Assembly (NCBI RefSeq): GCF_026236535.1
Contig: NZ_JAHTMW010000033.1
Span: 1 to 64,000, forward strand
Length of the DNA stretch: 64,000 bases
Source of the DNA: Streptomyces sp. SKN60
GTDB taxonomy: Bacteria > Actinomycetota > Actinomycetes > Streptomycetales > Streptomycetaceae
Reading direction: 5' to 3'
The translations under genes and the position numbers were made by a program. The notes below the pieces were generated by a model. That model made no database searches. It worked only from the letters and a program-made list of their open reading frames with translations, and was not told where the DNA came from. Shown here one piece after another: positions 23,337 through 30,508 of this stretch (within the stretch, counting starts at the first letter, position 1; each line of letters starts with the position of its first letter).

Positions 23337-25930
23337 CCGCCACCGGCCGTACCACCCGGCCCACCCCACGGCCCACCACCCGCACCGCCCTCCGCCTCGG
23401 CCTCGCCGCCCTCCGCACCCACCGGCGCCGCTTCCTCGGCACCTTCGCCGCCGTGCTGCTCGGCGTCGCCTTCCTCACCGGCACCCTCGTCATGGGCGAC
23501 ACCCTCCGGGCCGGCTTCGACACCCTGTTCGCCGACGCCAACCGCGGCACCGACGCCGTCGTCCGCAGTACGGACGTGGTGACCGCGGCCGGCGAGACCC
23601 AGGGCACCCGCGGCCCGGTCGACGCCGCACTGGCCGCCCGGATCGCCCAGGTCCCGGGCGTCACGGCGGCCGTCCCGCGCGTCCAGGGCGCGGGCCAGCT
23701 CGTCGGCGGCAACGGCAAGCCCGTCGGCGGCCAGGGCCCGCCCACCCTGGCCGGCACCTGGATCCAGGACCCCGAGCTCAACCCGTACGCCCTCGCCGAG
23801 GGCCGCGCCCCGCAGAAGTCCGGCGAGGTCGTCGTCAACCGCGGCGCCGCCGAGGCCGGCGGGCTCGCGCTCGGCTCCACCACCGTGCTCCGCACCCCGG
23901 ACCCGGTACGCGTCACCGTCGTCGGCCTCGCCACCTTCGGCGGCGCGGACGGCATGGGCCAGGTCACCTACACCGGACTGACCGCCGCCGACGCCGAGAA
24001 GTACCTGGCGCCGAAGGCCGGCGAGGCCACCGACATCCTCGTCCGGGCCGGCCCCGGCACCTCCCAGGAGGAACTGGTCGACGCCCTGGCACCCGTACTC
24101 CCGCAGGACGTCGAGGCGATCACCGGACAGCAGGCCACCGACGAGAGCAACGAGATGATCTCCGGCCGCTTCCTCGGCCTGTTCACCACCCTGCTCCTGG
24201 TCTTCAGCGGCATCGCCCTGCTGGTCTCGGTGTTCTCCATCCACAACACCTTCGCCATCGTCGTCGCCCAGCGCACCCGCGAGAACGCGCTGCTGCGCGC
24301 CCTCGGCGCCGAGCGCCGCCAGGTCGTCGGCATGACCCTGGCCGAGGCGGTCGCCGTCGCGGTGCTCGCCTCCGCGGCCGGACTCCTCGGCGGCATCGGC
24401 ATCGCCGCCGGTCTGCAGGCCCTCTTCCCGGCGATCGGCTTCCCCTTCCCGGACGGCTCCCTGGTGATCGGCGCGGTGTCGCTCGTGCTGCCGTTCGCCG
24501 TCGGCCTCGCCGTCTGCGTCGGCTCGGCCCTGCTGCCCGCCGTACGGGCCGGGCGCACCGCCCCGCTCGCCGCGCTGCGCGAGACCGCCGTCGACGACTC
24601 CGCCGCCTCGCACCGCCGCACCGCGCTCGGCGCCGGACTGCTGCTGCTCGCCGTCGGCCTGGTGCTCGCCGGGGTGCTCGCGGTGCCCTCGCTGTGGCTG
24701 GCCGGCTCCGGCGCGGTGCTCGCCCTCGCCGCGTTCGTCGTCCTCGGCCCGGTGGCCTCCTCGTACGCGGTACGGATCCTGGGCGGCCCGCTGCGCGGCA
24801 CCAACCGGGGGCTCGCCCGCCGCAACGCGCTGCGCAGCCCGCGCCGTACCGCCGCGACGGCCACCGCGCTGATGATCGGCGTGGCCGTCGTCTCCCTCTT
24901 CACCGTCTTCGGCGCCTCCCTCAAGGCGACCATGGACGACACGGTGTCCCGCTCCTTCGCGGGCGACGTGGCCGTCAGCACGCCCTCGTTCGGCGCGGGC
25001 GGCAGCGGCCTGAGCCCGGGCCTCGCGCCCGCCGTCGCCGCGCTGCCCGAGGTGGACACGGCCGTCGGCCTGGGGCAGGGGATCGCCGAGGTGGACGGCC
25101 GCGGCCGGGCCCTGACCGTCACGGACCCGGCGGCGCTCTCCCGGGTGCTCGACCTCGGGGACGTACGCGGCTCGCTGACCGGGCTCGGCGCGGACGGGAT
25201 CGCGGTGGCGGACGACGAGGCCGAGCGGTACGGGCTCGTGCCCGGCCGCACCGCGGAGCTGGCCTTCACCGACGGCACCCGGCAGACCTTCACCGTACGG
25301 GCCGTGTACGCGCGATCCGATCTGGCCGGCGACTATCTGGTCACCCGTCAGGCCTGGGCCCCGCACCGGATCCAGGACGCCGACCGGCTGGTCGCGGTGA
25401 CCTTCGAGGAGGGCGTCTCGACGGGTACGGGCGAGGCGGCGGTGCAGAACGTCGCGGAGCGCTTCGGCAACCCCGAGGTGCAGACCCGCGAGGAGTACGC
25501 GGAGTCCTCGGCCGCCGGCATCGACATGATGCTGACCCTGGTCTACGCGCTGCTCGCGCTCGCCGTCCTGATCGCCCTGCTCGGCATCGCCAACACATTG
25601 ACCCTCGCCGTGCACGAACGCACCCGCGAACTGGGCCTGCTGCGGGCGGTGGGCCAGACCCGGGCGCAGCTGCGGGCCATGGTCCGCTGGGAGTCCGTCC
25701 TGGTCGCGGCCTTCGGCACGGTCGGCGGGCTGCTGCTCGGCGGCTTCCTCGGCTGGGTCCTGGTGGCGGCCTCCGACGGCGCCTCGGACAGCGCGTTCAG
25801 CTTCGCGCTGCCGCCGCTGCGGCTCGCGGTGGTCGCCCTGATCGGACTCGCCGCCGGCGTCGTCGCGGCCTGGCGGCCGGCCCGCCGGGCGGCCCGCCTG
25901 GACGTGCTGCGGGCCATCGCGACGGAGTGA
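23333..25930 (+). CDS. FtsX-like ABC transporter permease
   Basis: An 865-residue permease with two FtsX-type membrane units. The first membrane helix is near residues 25-45, and a large extracellular MacB-PCD-like region follows. A three-helix block lies at about 280-400 (GLFTTLLLVFSGIALLVSVFS). A further helix at about 430-480 leads into the second extracellular region, and a last three-helix block lies at about 725-850 (LTLVYALLALAVLIALLGIAN). The conserved RTRE...LLRALGAER motif before the helices is present twice. It is coupled to the ATPase gene by ATGA. It is a mechanotransmission-type transporter, with substrate unknown. A GC-rich hairpin ends the operon. Confidence 0.93.
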   Translation: MTATGRTTRPTPRPTTRTALRLGLAALRTHRRRFLGTFAAVLLGVAFLTGTLVMGDTLRAGFDTLFADANRGTDAVVRSTDVVTAAGETQGTRGPVDAALAARIAQVPGVTAAVPRVQGAGQLVGGNGKPVGGQGPPTLAGTWIQDPELNPYALAEGRAPQKSGEVVVNRGAAEAGGLALGSTTVLRTPDPVRVTVVGLATFGGADGMGQVTYTGLTAADAEKYLAPKAGEATDILVRAGPGTSQEELVDALAPVLPQDVEAITGQQATDESNEMISGRFLGLFTTLLLVFSGIALLVSVFSIHNTFAIVVAQRTRENALLRALGAERRQVVGMTLAEAVAVAVLASAAGLLGGIGIAAGLQALFPAIGFPFPDGSLVIGAVSLVLPFAVGLAVCVGSALLPAVRAGRTAPLAALRETAVDDSAASHRRTALGAGLLLLAVGLVLAGVLAVPSLWLAGSGAVLALAAFVVLGPVASSYAVRILGGPLRGTNRGLARRNALRSPRRTAATATALMIGVAVVSLFTVFGASLKATMDDTVSRSFAGDVAVSTPSFGAGGSGLSPGLAPAVAALPEVDTAVGLGQGIAEVDGRGRALTVTDPAALSRVLDLGDVRGSLTGLGADGIAVADDEAERYGLVPGRTAELAFTDGTRQTFTVRAVYARSDLAGDYLVTRQAWAPHRIQDADRLVAVTFEEGVSTGTGEAAVQNVAERFGNPEVQTREEYAESSAAGIDMMLTLVYALLALAVLIALLGIANTLTLAVHERTRELGLLRAVGQTRAQLRAMVRWESVLVAAFGTVGGLLLGGFLGWVLVAASDGASDSAFSFALPPLRLAVVALIGLAAGVVAAWRPARRAARLDVLRAIATE

Positions 25931-25965
25931 ACCGGCGTCAGAGGAGGGCGAGACACCGTCTAGGG

Positions 25966-25994
25966 GCGGGGGTTCCGGGAGACCGGGCCCCCGC
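25966..25994. terminator. Hairpin between convergent ABC permease and ATPase-domain genes
   Basis: GCGGGGG (25966-25972) pairs with CCCCCGC (25988-25994), with an inner CCGG/CCGG pair possible. It is 36 bases past the permease stop. Confidence 0.6.
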
Positions 25995-26044
25995 TCGGCG
26001 CGTCGTCGACGCGGCGCGCTCCGGTCCCGTGCCGTTTGCTCCGG

Positions 26045-26569
26045 TCAGCGCGCCGCCGACTCCACCAGGCCCGGCGCGCCGAGCGGTACGGCGTCGACCA
26101 GCGGGCCGTCGGTGGTGGCGCCGTGCACGGCGCGCAGCTCCGGGAGGACGGCGACCGGGGAGGACGGTGCCTGGAGGGTGAACCAGACGCACTTGCCGGA
26201 CTCGCCGTGCGGGCGCACGCCCCAGCTCTCGCTCATCGCCTCGATGATGGCGAGGCCGCGGCCCGAGGTCGCGAACTCGTCCTCGTCGGCGGCCGGTTCG
26301 GCGACGCCCGGTATCCGGGGGTCGTTGTCGCGGACGGAGACGGTGAGGCGGTCGAGCAGCAGCGCGATCTCGACGGTGCACGTCTTGTCGGGCTGCGCGT
26401 GCCGGTGGACATTGGTCAGAAGCTCGGTGACACCGAGCGCGGCAAGGTCGATCAAGGAATCGAGATGCCAGTGGCGCAGCTGCGCCGTAACGATTCTGCG
26501 GACCTGACCGATCCGCGCCGGCAGAGCCTGGAGCTCCACCGTGCAGTACCTGCTGGGCTCGCTGATCAC
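26045..26569 (-). CDS. Anti-sigma-factor-type ATP-binding protein (HATPase)
   Basis: A 174-residue GHKL ATPase of the RsbW/SpoIIAB-like group that is abundant in Streptomyces. The N-box VTELLTNVHRHA, the G1 segment VRDNDP and the G2 loop TSGRGLAIIEAMSESWG are present. It could bind a sigma factor or an anti-anti-sigma partner, but no partner gene is adjacent. GTG 26569, preceded by GGGAG, is chosen over an ATG at 26623. A TATACC box lies only two bases before that ATG, and the family usually begins SEPSRYCTVELQALP. About 40 residues at the C-terminus are variable and Ala/Val-rich. Confidence 0.8.
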   Translation of the reverse strand: MISEPSRYCTVELQALPARIGQVRRIVTAQLRHWHLDSLIDLAALGVTELLTNVHRHAQPDKTCTVEIALLLDRLTVSVRDNDPRIPGVAEPAADEDEFATSGRGLAIIEAMSESWGVRPHGESGKCVWFTLQAPSSPVAVLPELRAVHGATTDGPLVDAVPLGAPGLVESAAR

Positions 26570-26775
26570 GGCTGCGACTCCCCGAAGTAGGTCCGGAAGA
26601 AGACGAAGATTCGGATCTGTCATGCGGTATAGCAGGGCGGTGGGCTGGATCGCAGCGTCACCGCTCGGAAACCCTCAGTGAGGTGGTTCCAGCCTGAACC
26701 AGTGGTGACCGGGTCGCAACTCGCGGCGATCCGCCGCAGGTCAGAGATGGTGGAGCGGGCTCTTGGGCGTCCGCG

Positions 26776-27111
26776 TCAGTGGTGTCGGCCGTGGCCGGTG
26801 GCCTTCTTCAGGGCCTCCAGGAGGCGTCCGGAGCCCGAGAGCCGGTAGCGCGTGCCGTTGACCGTCGCCACCGCCTCGTCGTCCTTGGCGAACCACGGGC
26901 GGCCCGCCCGGACCGTACCGAGCGGCGCGCTGTCGATCTCGCTGCCGTAACTCGTGAGCAGCGAAAGGCGCCCGTCCTCGATCCGCACCTCGCCCGCGCG
27001 GGTCAGCGAGCGGGGCCAGCGGTCGATGCGTACCCCCGTGGCCGTGAACTCCGGCTCCGATCCGGGCCCGGACCCGTGCTTCGATTCGGGCATCGACTCG
27101 CGCTCCGACAT
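26776..27111 (-). CDS. Conserved hypothetical protein
   Basis: A 111-residue soluble protein with no family I can name. The first 30 residues are polar and rich in Ser, Glu and Pro. The rest is predicted beta-rich (TATGVRIDRWPRSL, VRIEDGRLSLLTSYGSEI, VATVNGTRYRLSG) and ends in a Lys/His-rich helix. The ATG at 27111 has GGAG seven bases upstream; a longer frame to 27189 lacks a ribosome site. It is divergent from the PLP lyase gene. No membrane segment, metal motif or catalytic residue is seen. Confidence 0.65.
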   Translation of the reverse strand: MSERESMPESKHGSGPGSEPEFTATGVRIDRWPRSLTRAGEVRIEDGRLSLLTSYGSEIDSAPLGTVRAGRPWFAKDDEAVATVNGTRYRLSGSGRLLEALKKATGHGRHH

Positions 27112-27341
27112 GGTGCTCCGCCCCCTTCGCGCAGGCTGTCCTTCCCCAGTGTGCCGGGCGGCGCCGCCGTGCACCAGCAGGCCGTCCACAAGGGACTCCT
27201 ATGGACCCTCAAAGGGAACGTTTGCCCAGGTGAGAGCGGTATTGTCGGTGGGTGGGGAACACCCGTGGACACCCGCCACGACCCGCCACGAGCCTTCCCG
27301 CCGGACACCCCCGCGGGCACCGTGAGAAGAGGCAGACGCGC

Positions 27342-28460
27342 ATGACCAGCACCATTGGCCCCATGGCCACCGTCGATGTCGACCGCAGCGACCCCGGCTA
27401 CCGGTCCTGGCTCAAGGAGGCCGTGCGCAAGGTGCACGCCGACGCGAACCGCTCGGCCGACACCCATCTGCTGCGCTTCCCGCTGCCGGAGAGCTGGGGC
27501 ATCGACCTCTATCTGAAGGACGAGTCGACCCACCCCACCGGCAGCCTCAAGCACCGGCTCGCCCGCTCGCTCTTCCTCTACGGCCTGTGCAACGGCTGGA
27601 TCCGCCCCGGCGCGCCCGTCATCGAGGCCTCCAGCGGCTCGACCGCCGTCTCCGAGGCCTACTTCGCCAAGCTGATCGGCGTCCCCTTCATCGCCGTCAT
27701 GCCGCGGACCACCAGCCCGGAGAAGTGCCGGCTCATCGAGTTCCACGGCGGCCGCTGCCACTTCGTCGACGACTCGCGCACCATGTACGAGGAGGCCGCC
27801 GCCCTCGCCGAGCGCACCGGCGGCCACTACATGGACCAGTTCACCTATGCCGAGCGGGCCACCGACTGGCGCGGCAACAACAACATCGCCGAGTCCATGT
27901 ACCAGCAGCTGAAACTGGAGCGCTATCCGGAACCCGCGTGGATCGTCGCCACCGCCGGCACCGGCGGCACCTCGGCCACCATCGCCCGCTATGTGCACTA
28001 CATGCAGTACGACACCCGGATCTGTGTGGCCGACCCGGAGAACTCCTGTTTCTTCGACGGCTGGGTGCACGAGGACCCCGACGCCACCGCCGACTGCGGC
28101 TCGCGCATCGAGGGCATCGGCCGGCCCCGCATGGAGCCGAGCTTCGTGCCGGGTGCCGTCGACCGCATGATGAAGGTGCCGGACGCGGCCAGCGTGGCGG
28201 CGGTCCGCGCCCTGGAGGACGCCATCGGCCGCAAGGCGGGCGGCTCCACCGGCACCGGCCTGTGGAGCGCGCTGAAGATCGTCGCCGAGATGGTCGCCGA
28301 GCAGCGCACCGGCAGCGTCGTCACCCTGATCTGCGACCCGGGCGAGCGCTACCTCGACAAGTACTACTCGGACGACTGGCTGGCCGCCCAGGGCCTCGAC
28401 ATCGCGCCGTACAGCGCCGCTATCGACCGGTTCCTGGCGACGGGTGCCTGGCCGGAGTGA
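27342..28460 (+). CDS. PLP-dependent cysteine synthase/desulfhydrase-family enzyme
   Basis: A 372-residue fold-type II PLP enzyme. The Schiff-base lysine is K70 in HPTGSLKHR. The phosphate-binding glycine loop TAGTGGTSATI and the asparagine/serine loop ASSGSTAVSEAYF are typical. It looks like the actinobacterial relative of cysteine synthase that includes mycobacterial Cds1, a cysteine desulfhydrase releasing sulfide, pyruvate and ammonia. A synthase role cannot be excluded. ATG 27342 follows AGAGG. Its end overlaps the end of the convergent SRPBCC gene by 41 bases, so the two 3' ends are antisense to each other. Confidence 0.85.
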   Translation: MTSTIGPMATVDVDRSDPGYRSWLKEAVRKVHADANRSADTHLLRFPLPESWGIDLYLKDESTHPTGSLKHRLARSLFLYGLCNGWIRPGAPVIEASSGSTAVSEAYFAKLIGVPFIAVMPRTTSPEKCRLIEFHGGRCHFVDDSRTMYEEAAALAERTGGHYMDQFTYAERATDWRGNNNIAESMYQQLKLERYPEPAWIVATAGTGGTSATIARYVHYMQYDTRICVADPENSCFFDGWVHEDPDATADCGSRIEGIGRPRMEPSFVPGAVDRMMKVPDAASVAAVRALEDAIGRKAGGSTGTGLWSALKIVAEMVAEQRTGSVVTLICDPGERYLDKYYSDDWLAAQGLDIAPYSAAIDRFLATGAWPE

Positions 28461-28920
28461 GCCGCCGGTCCAGGTTGCGCATCGCGTCCCGGAAGGACTT
28501 GCCGACGCCGGGCCGGGCGAGCCGCAGGGCCAGCCGGCACGGTCCGTTGCCGTCCACGGCCATCGTCCAGCGCACCCGGGTGCCGTCCGCCGCGGGGGAG
28601 AGCAGCCACTCCTCCAGGAGCGCGGTCAGACCCGGGGCGTTGGTCCGGTCGATCCGGTACGCGTAGCGCGCGGCCGGGTCGCTCGCCAGGATCGTCTCGC
28701 GGAACTCGATCCCGCCGCGCAGCCGGATCGTCCGCCCGGCGCCGCCGTCGGTCGGCGTCGCGGCGGCCACCGCGGTGAACCACGCGGGGGTGCTGCCGAG
28801 TTCCACCGCGAGCGAGCGGTACACCGCCGCGGGCGGGGCGGCGAGGTCGGCGGAGAAGACCAGGCGCAGGGGCGCGGACTCGGCGAAGTCGAGCTCCACC
28901 GGCCGGAGTCGGCGCTGCAT
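28420..28920 (-). CDS. SRPBCC-family protein
   Basis: A 166-residue protein with the START/Bet v 1-like lipid- or polyketide-binding fold. Recognisable features are LVFSADLAAPPAAVYRSLAVE (first strand and helix), IRLRGGIEFRETI, and the long C-terminal helix VGKSFRDAMRNLDRR. ATG 28920 follows GGAGG. A second SRPBCC gene lies upstream on the same strand, with 53 bases between them holding an ACTGAC/GTCAGT repeat, so it may also have its own regulated promoter. Function is unknown; members are cyclases, stress proteins or ligand carriers. Confidence 0.78.
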   Translation of the reverse strand: MQRRLRPVELDFAESAPLRLVFSADLAAPPAAVYRSLAVELGSTPAWFTAVAAATPTDGGAGRTIRLRGGIEFRETILASDPAARYAYRIDRTNAPGLTALLEEWLLSPAADGTRVRWTMAVDGNGPCRLALRLARPGVGKSFRDAMRNLDRRLTPARHPSPGTGR

Positions 28921-28961
28921 GGCCGAACCTCCCGTCTCGGGGTCGTGGGCCCACCACCGTA

Positions 28962-28978
28962 ACTGACAACCCGTCAGT
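28962..28978. promoter_or_regulatory. Inverted repeat between the two SRPBCC genes
   Basis: ACTGAC (28962-28967) and GTCAGT (28973-28978) flank AACCC and overlap the stop codon of the upstream SRPBCC gene. It is a TetR-like spacing; operator or small hairpin. Confidence 0.4.
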
Positions 28979-29423
28979 GACGCAGCAGTCCGTCGAGCGC
29001 CCGTCCGAACACCCACCGGCCGACCACAGCGAACACCGGGTCGAGAACCGGGTCGCACACCGACGGCACGCCCCGCAGACGCAGCTCCTCGGTCCACACC
29101 ACCCGGCTGCCGCCCGCCGCCGTCCCGGTCACCTCGAACGCGGCCCGGCCGAGCACCACCCGGCCCCGCTTCTCCAGCCGGCACACGCCCGTACGACCCG
29201 GCGCGGGCGGGGCGAACACCACGACCTCCATCGGGTCGTCGAAGCCGAACCGGCCGATTCCGGTCCGCGCCGTGAAGCGGGTGCCCACCCGGTTCGGGCC
29301 GGGCGTCAGGACGATCGTCCGGGTGAGCGGCACCCGCGCGCCGTGCGCCGGCCAGTCCGTGAGCCGCCGCCACACCTCGTCCGGCGCCGCCGCCACGGTC
29401 CGCTCGATCCGGAACCGGCTCAC
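28974..29423 (-). CDS. SRPBCC-family protein, coupled to the DeoR gene
   Basis: A 149-residue SRPBCC-fold protein. FRIERTVAAAPDEVWRRLTDW is the classic first strand and helix, and MEVVVFAPPAPGRTGVCRLEKRG and SRVVWTEELRLRG form the central strands. The GTG start overlaps the stop of the DeoR regulator gene by four bases (GTGA), so translation is coupled. Ligand binding or a stress-related role is possible. It differs clearly in sequence from the other SRPBCC protein just downstream, so they are not a recent duplication. Confidence 0.78.
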   Translation of the reverse strand: MSRFRIERTVAAAPDEVWRRLTDWPAHGARVPLTRTIVLTPGPNRVGTRFTARTGIGRFGFDDPMEVVVFAPPAPGRTGVCRLEKRGRVVLGRAAFEVTGTAAGGSRVVWTEELRLRGVPSVCDPVLDPVFAVVGRWVFGRALDGLLRH

Positions 29424-30340
29424 TCCGGCGCGCCCCCGTACGCCCCGCCGTCGCCCTCGTGTTGCCCGGAGTGCTCCTCCGCCTCCGGGTCCTCGCCGTC
29501 CGGGTGGTCCGCCTCGGGGTCCTCCTCGCCCGCCACCACGAGCCCCGGCAGATGCTCCGCCATCTCGGCCCGCACCCGCGGCGACACCCCCCGATCCGTC
29601 ACCAGCGCGTCCACCTCGTCCAGCGCGGCGAAGGAACTCAGGCCCACCGTCCCCCACTTGGTGTGGTCCGCGACCACCACCACCCGCCGCGCGGCCTGTA
29701 CGAGACGCCGATTGGTCTCCGCCTCCGCAAGATTGGGCGTGGACAGACCGGCCTCCACCGAGATGCCGTGCACCCCGAGGAACAGCGCGTCGAAGTGCAG
29801 CGAGCGGATCGCCTGGTCGGCCACCGGGCCCACCAGCGCGTCCGACGGCGTGCGCACCCCGCCGGTCAGCACCACCGTCGCCGCGCCCGGCCGCGCCTCG
29901 CCGCCCGCGCCCGCCTGCTGCGCCTCGTGGAACACGTCCGCGACCCGCACCGAGTTCGTCACCACGGTCAGCTCCGGCACGTCGAGCAGCTGCCGGGCCA
30001 GCGCGTAGGTCGTCGTACCACCCGAAAGAGCGATGGCCGTGCCGGGCCGCACCATCCGCGCCGCCGCCCGCGCGATCTCCTCCTTCGCGCTCAGTTCGAG
30101 CACCGACTTCGCCTCGAAGCCCGGCTCGTGGACGCTCGCCTCGACCACCGGGACCGCGCCGCCGTGCACCTTGGCGACCATGCCCTGCCGGGCCAGGGCG
30201 TCCAGGTCCCGGCGGACGGTCATGTCGGAGACGTTCAGCCGGCGGGTCAGCTCGTTCACCCGTACACCGCCGCGCCGGCGCACCTCGTCGAGGATCAGCG
30301 CGCGTCGCTGTTCCGCCAACAGGTTCTGATGGTCACTCAC
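29420..30340 (-). CDS. DeoR/GlpR-family transcriptional regulator
   Basis: A 306-residue repressor. The N-terminal DeoR helix-turn-helix (VNELTRRLNVSDMTVRRDLDAL) precedes a sugar-phosphate sensor domain with ALSGGTTTYALARQL, TVVTNSVRVADV and ADHTKWG. Typical effectors are phosphorylated sugars. The C-terminus carries an extra 40-residue acidic tail (EEDPEADHPDGEDPEAEEH) not usual for the family. The start is GTG at 30340. It heads an operon with an SRPBCC gene through a GTGA overlap and is divergent from the membrane hydrolase gene. No sugar metabolism gene is adjacent, so the target is unclear. Confidence 0.88.
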   Translation of the reverse strand: MSDHQNLLAEQRRALILDEVRRRGGVRVNELTRRLNVSDMTVRRDLDALARQGMVAKVHGGAVPVVEASVHEPGFEAKSVLELSAKEEIARAAARMVRPGTAIALSGGTTTYALARQLLDVPELTVVTNSVRVADVFHEAQQAGAGGEARPGAATVVLTGGVRTPSDALVGPVADQAIRSLHFDALFLGVHGISVEAGLSTPNLAEAETNRRLVQAARRVVVVADHTKWGTVGLSSFAALDEVDALVTDRGVSPRVRAEMAEHLPGLVVAGEEDPEADHPDGEDPEAEEHSGQHEGDGGAYGGAPE

Positions 30341-30508
30341 CGCCGGGGCCGGTCCTTTCCGAAGGAATGGGGGAACAGAGGAGGAAGGGCGTCGGATTCG
30401 GTGAGGACGGCCCCGTCGTGGGCGGCCGTCCGCGATCCTGGGAACCGCCGGACCCTCCGGCCCGGTCCTCCACGGCAGATCCTCCCATCAAGAGAGCGAG
30501 TCACCGAA

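Noticed and set aside
20883..25930. Possible resistance island because of CPT, TetR and ABC genes close together.
   Set aside because: No mobile-element ends, no composition change, and each unit is a common Streptomyces chromosomal arrangement.
27215..27245. GGAAC followed by GTATT as a possible ECF (SigR-type) promoter before the PLP lyase gene.
   Set aside because: Spacing and -10 sequence do not match SigR or SigE consensus well enough.
28420..29423. The two SRPBCC genes as one frameshifted gene.
   Set aside because: Each has its own start with ribosome site or coupling, a complete fold-length domain, and little similarity to the other.
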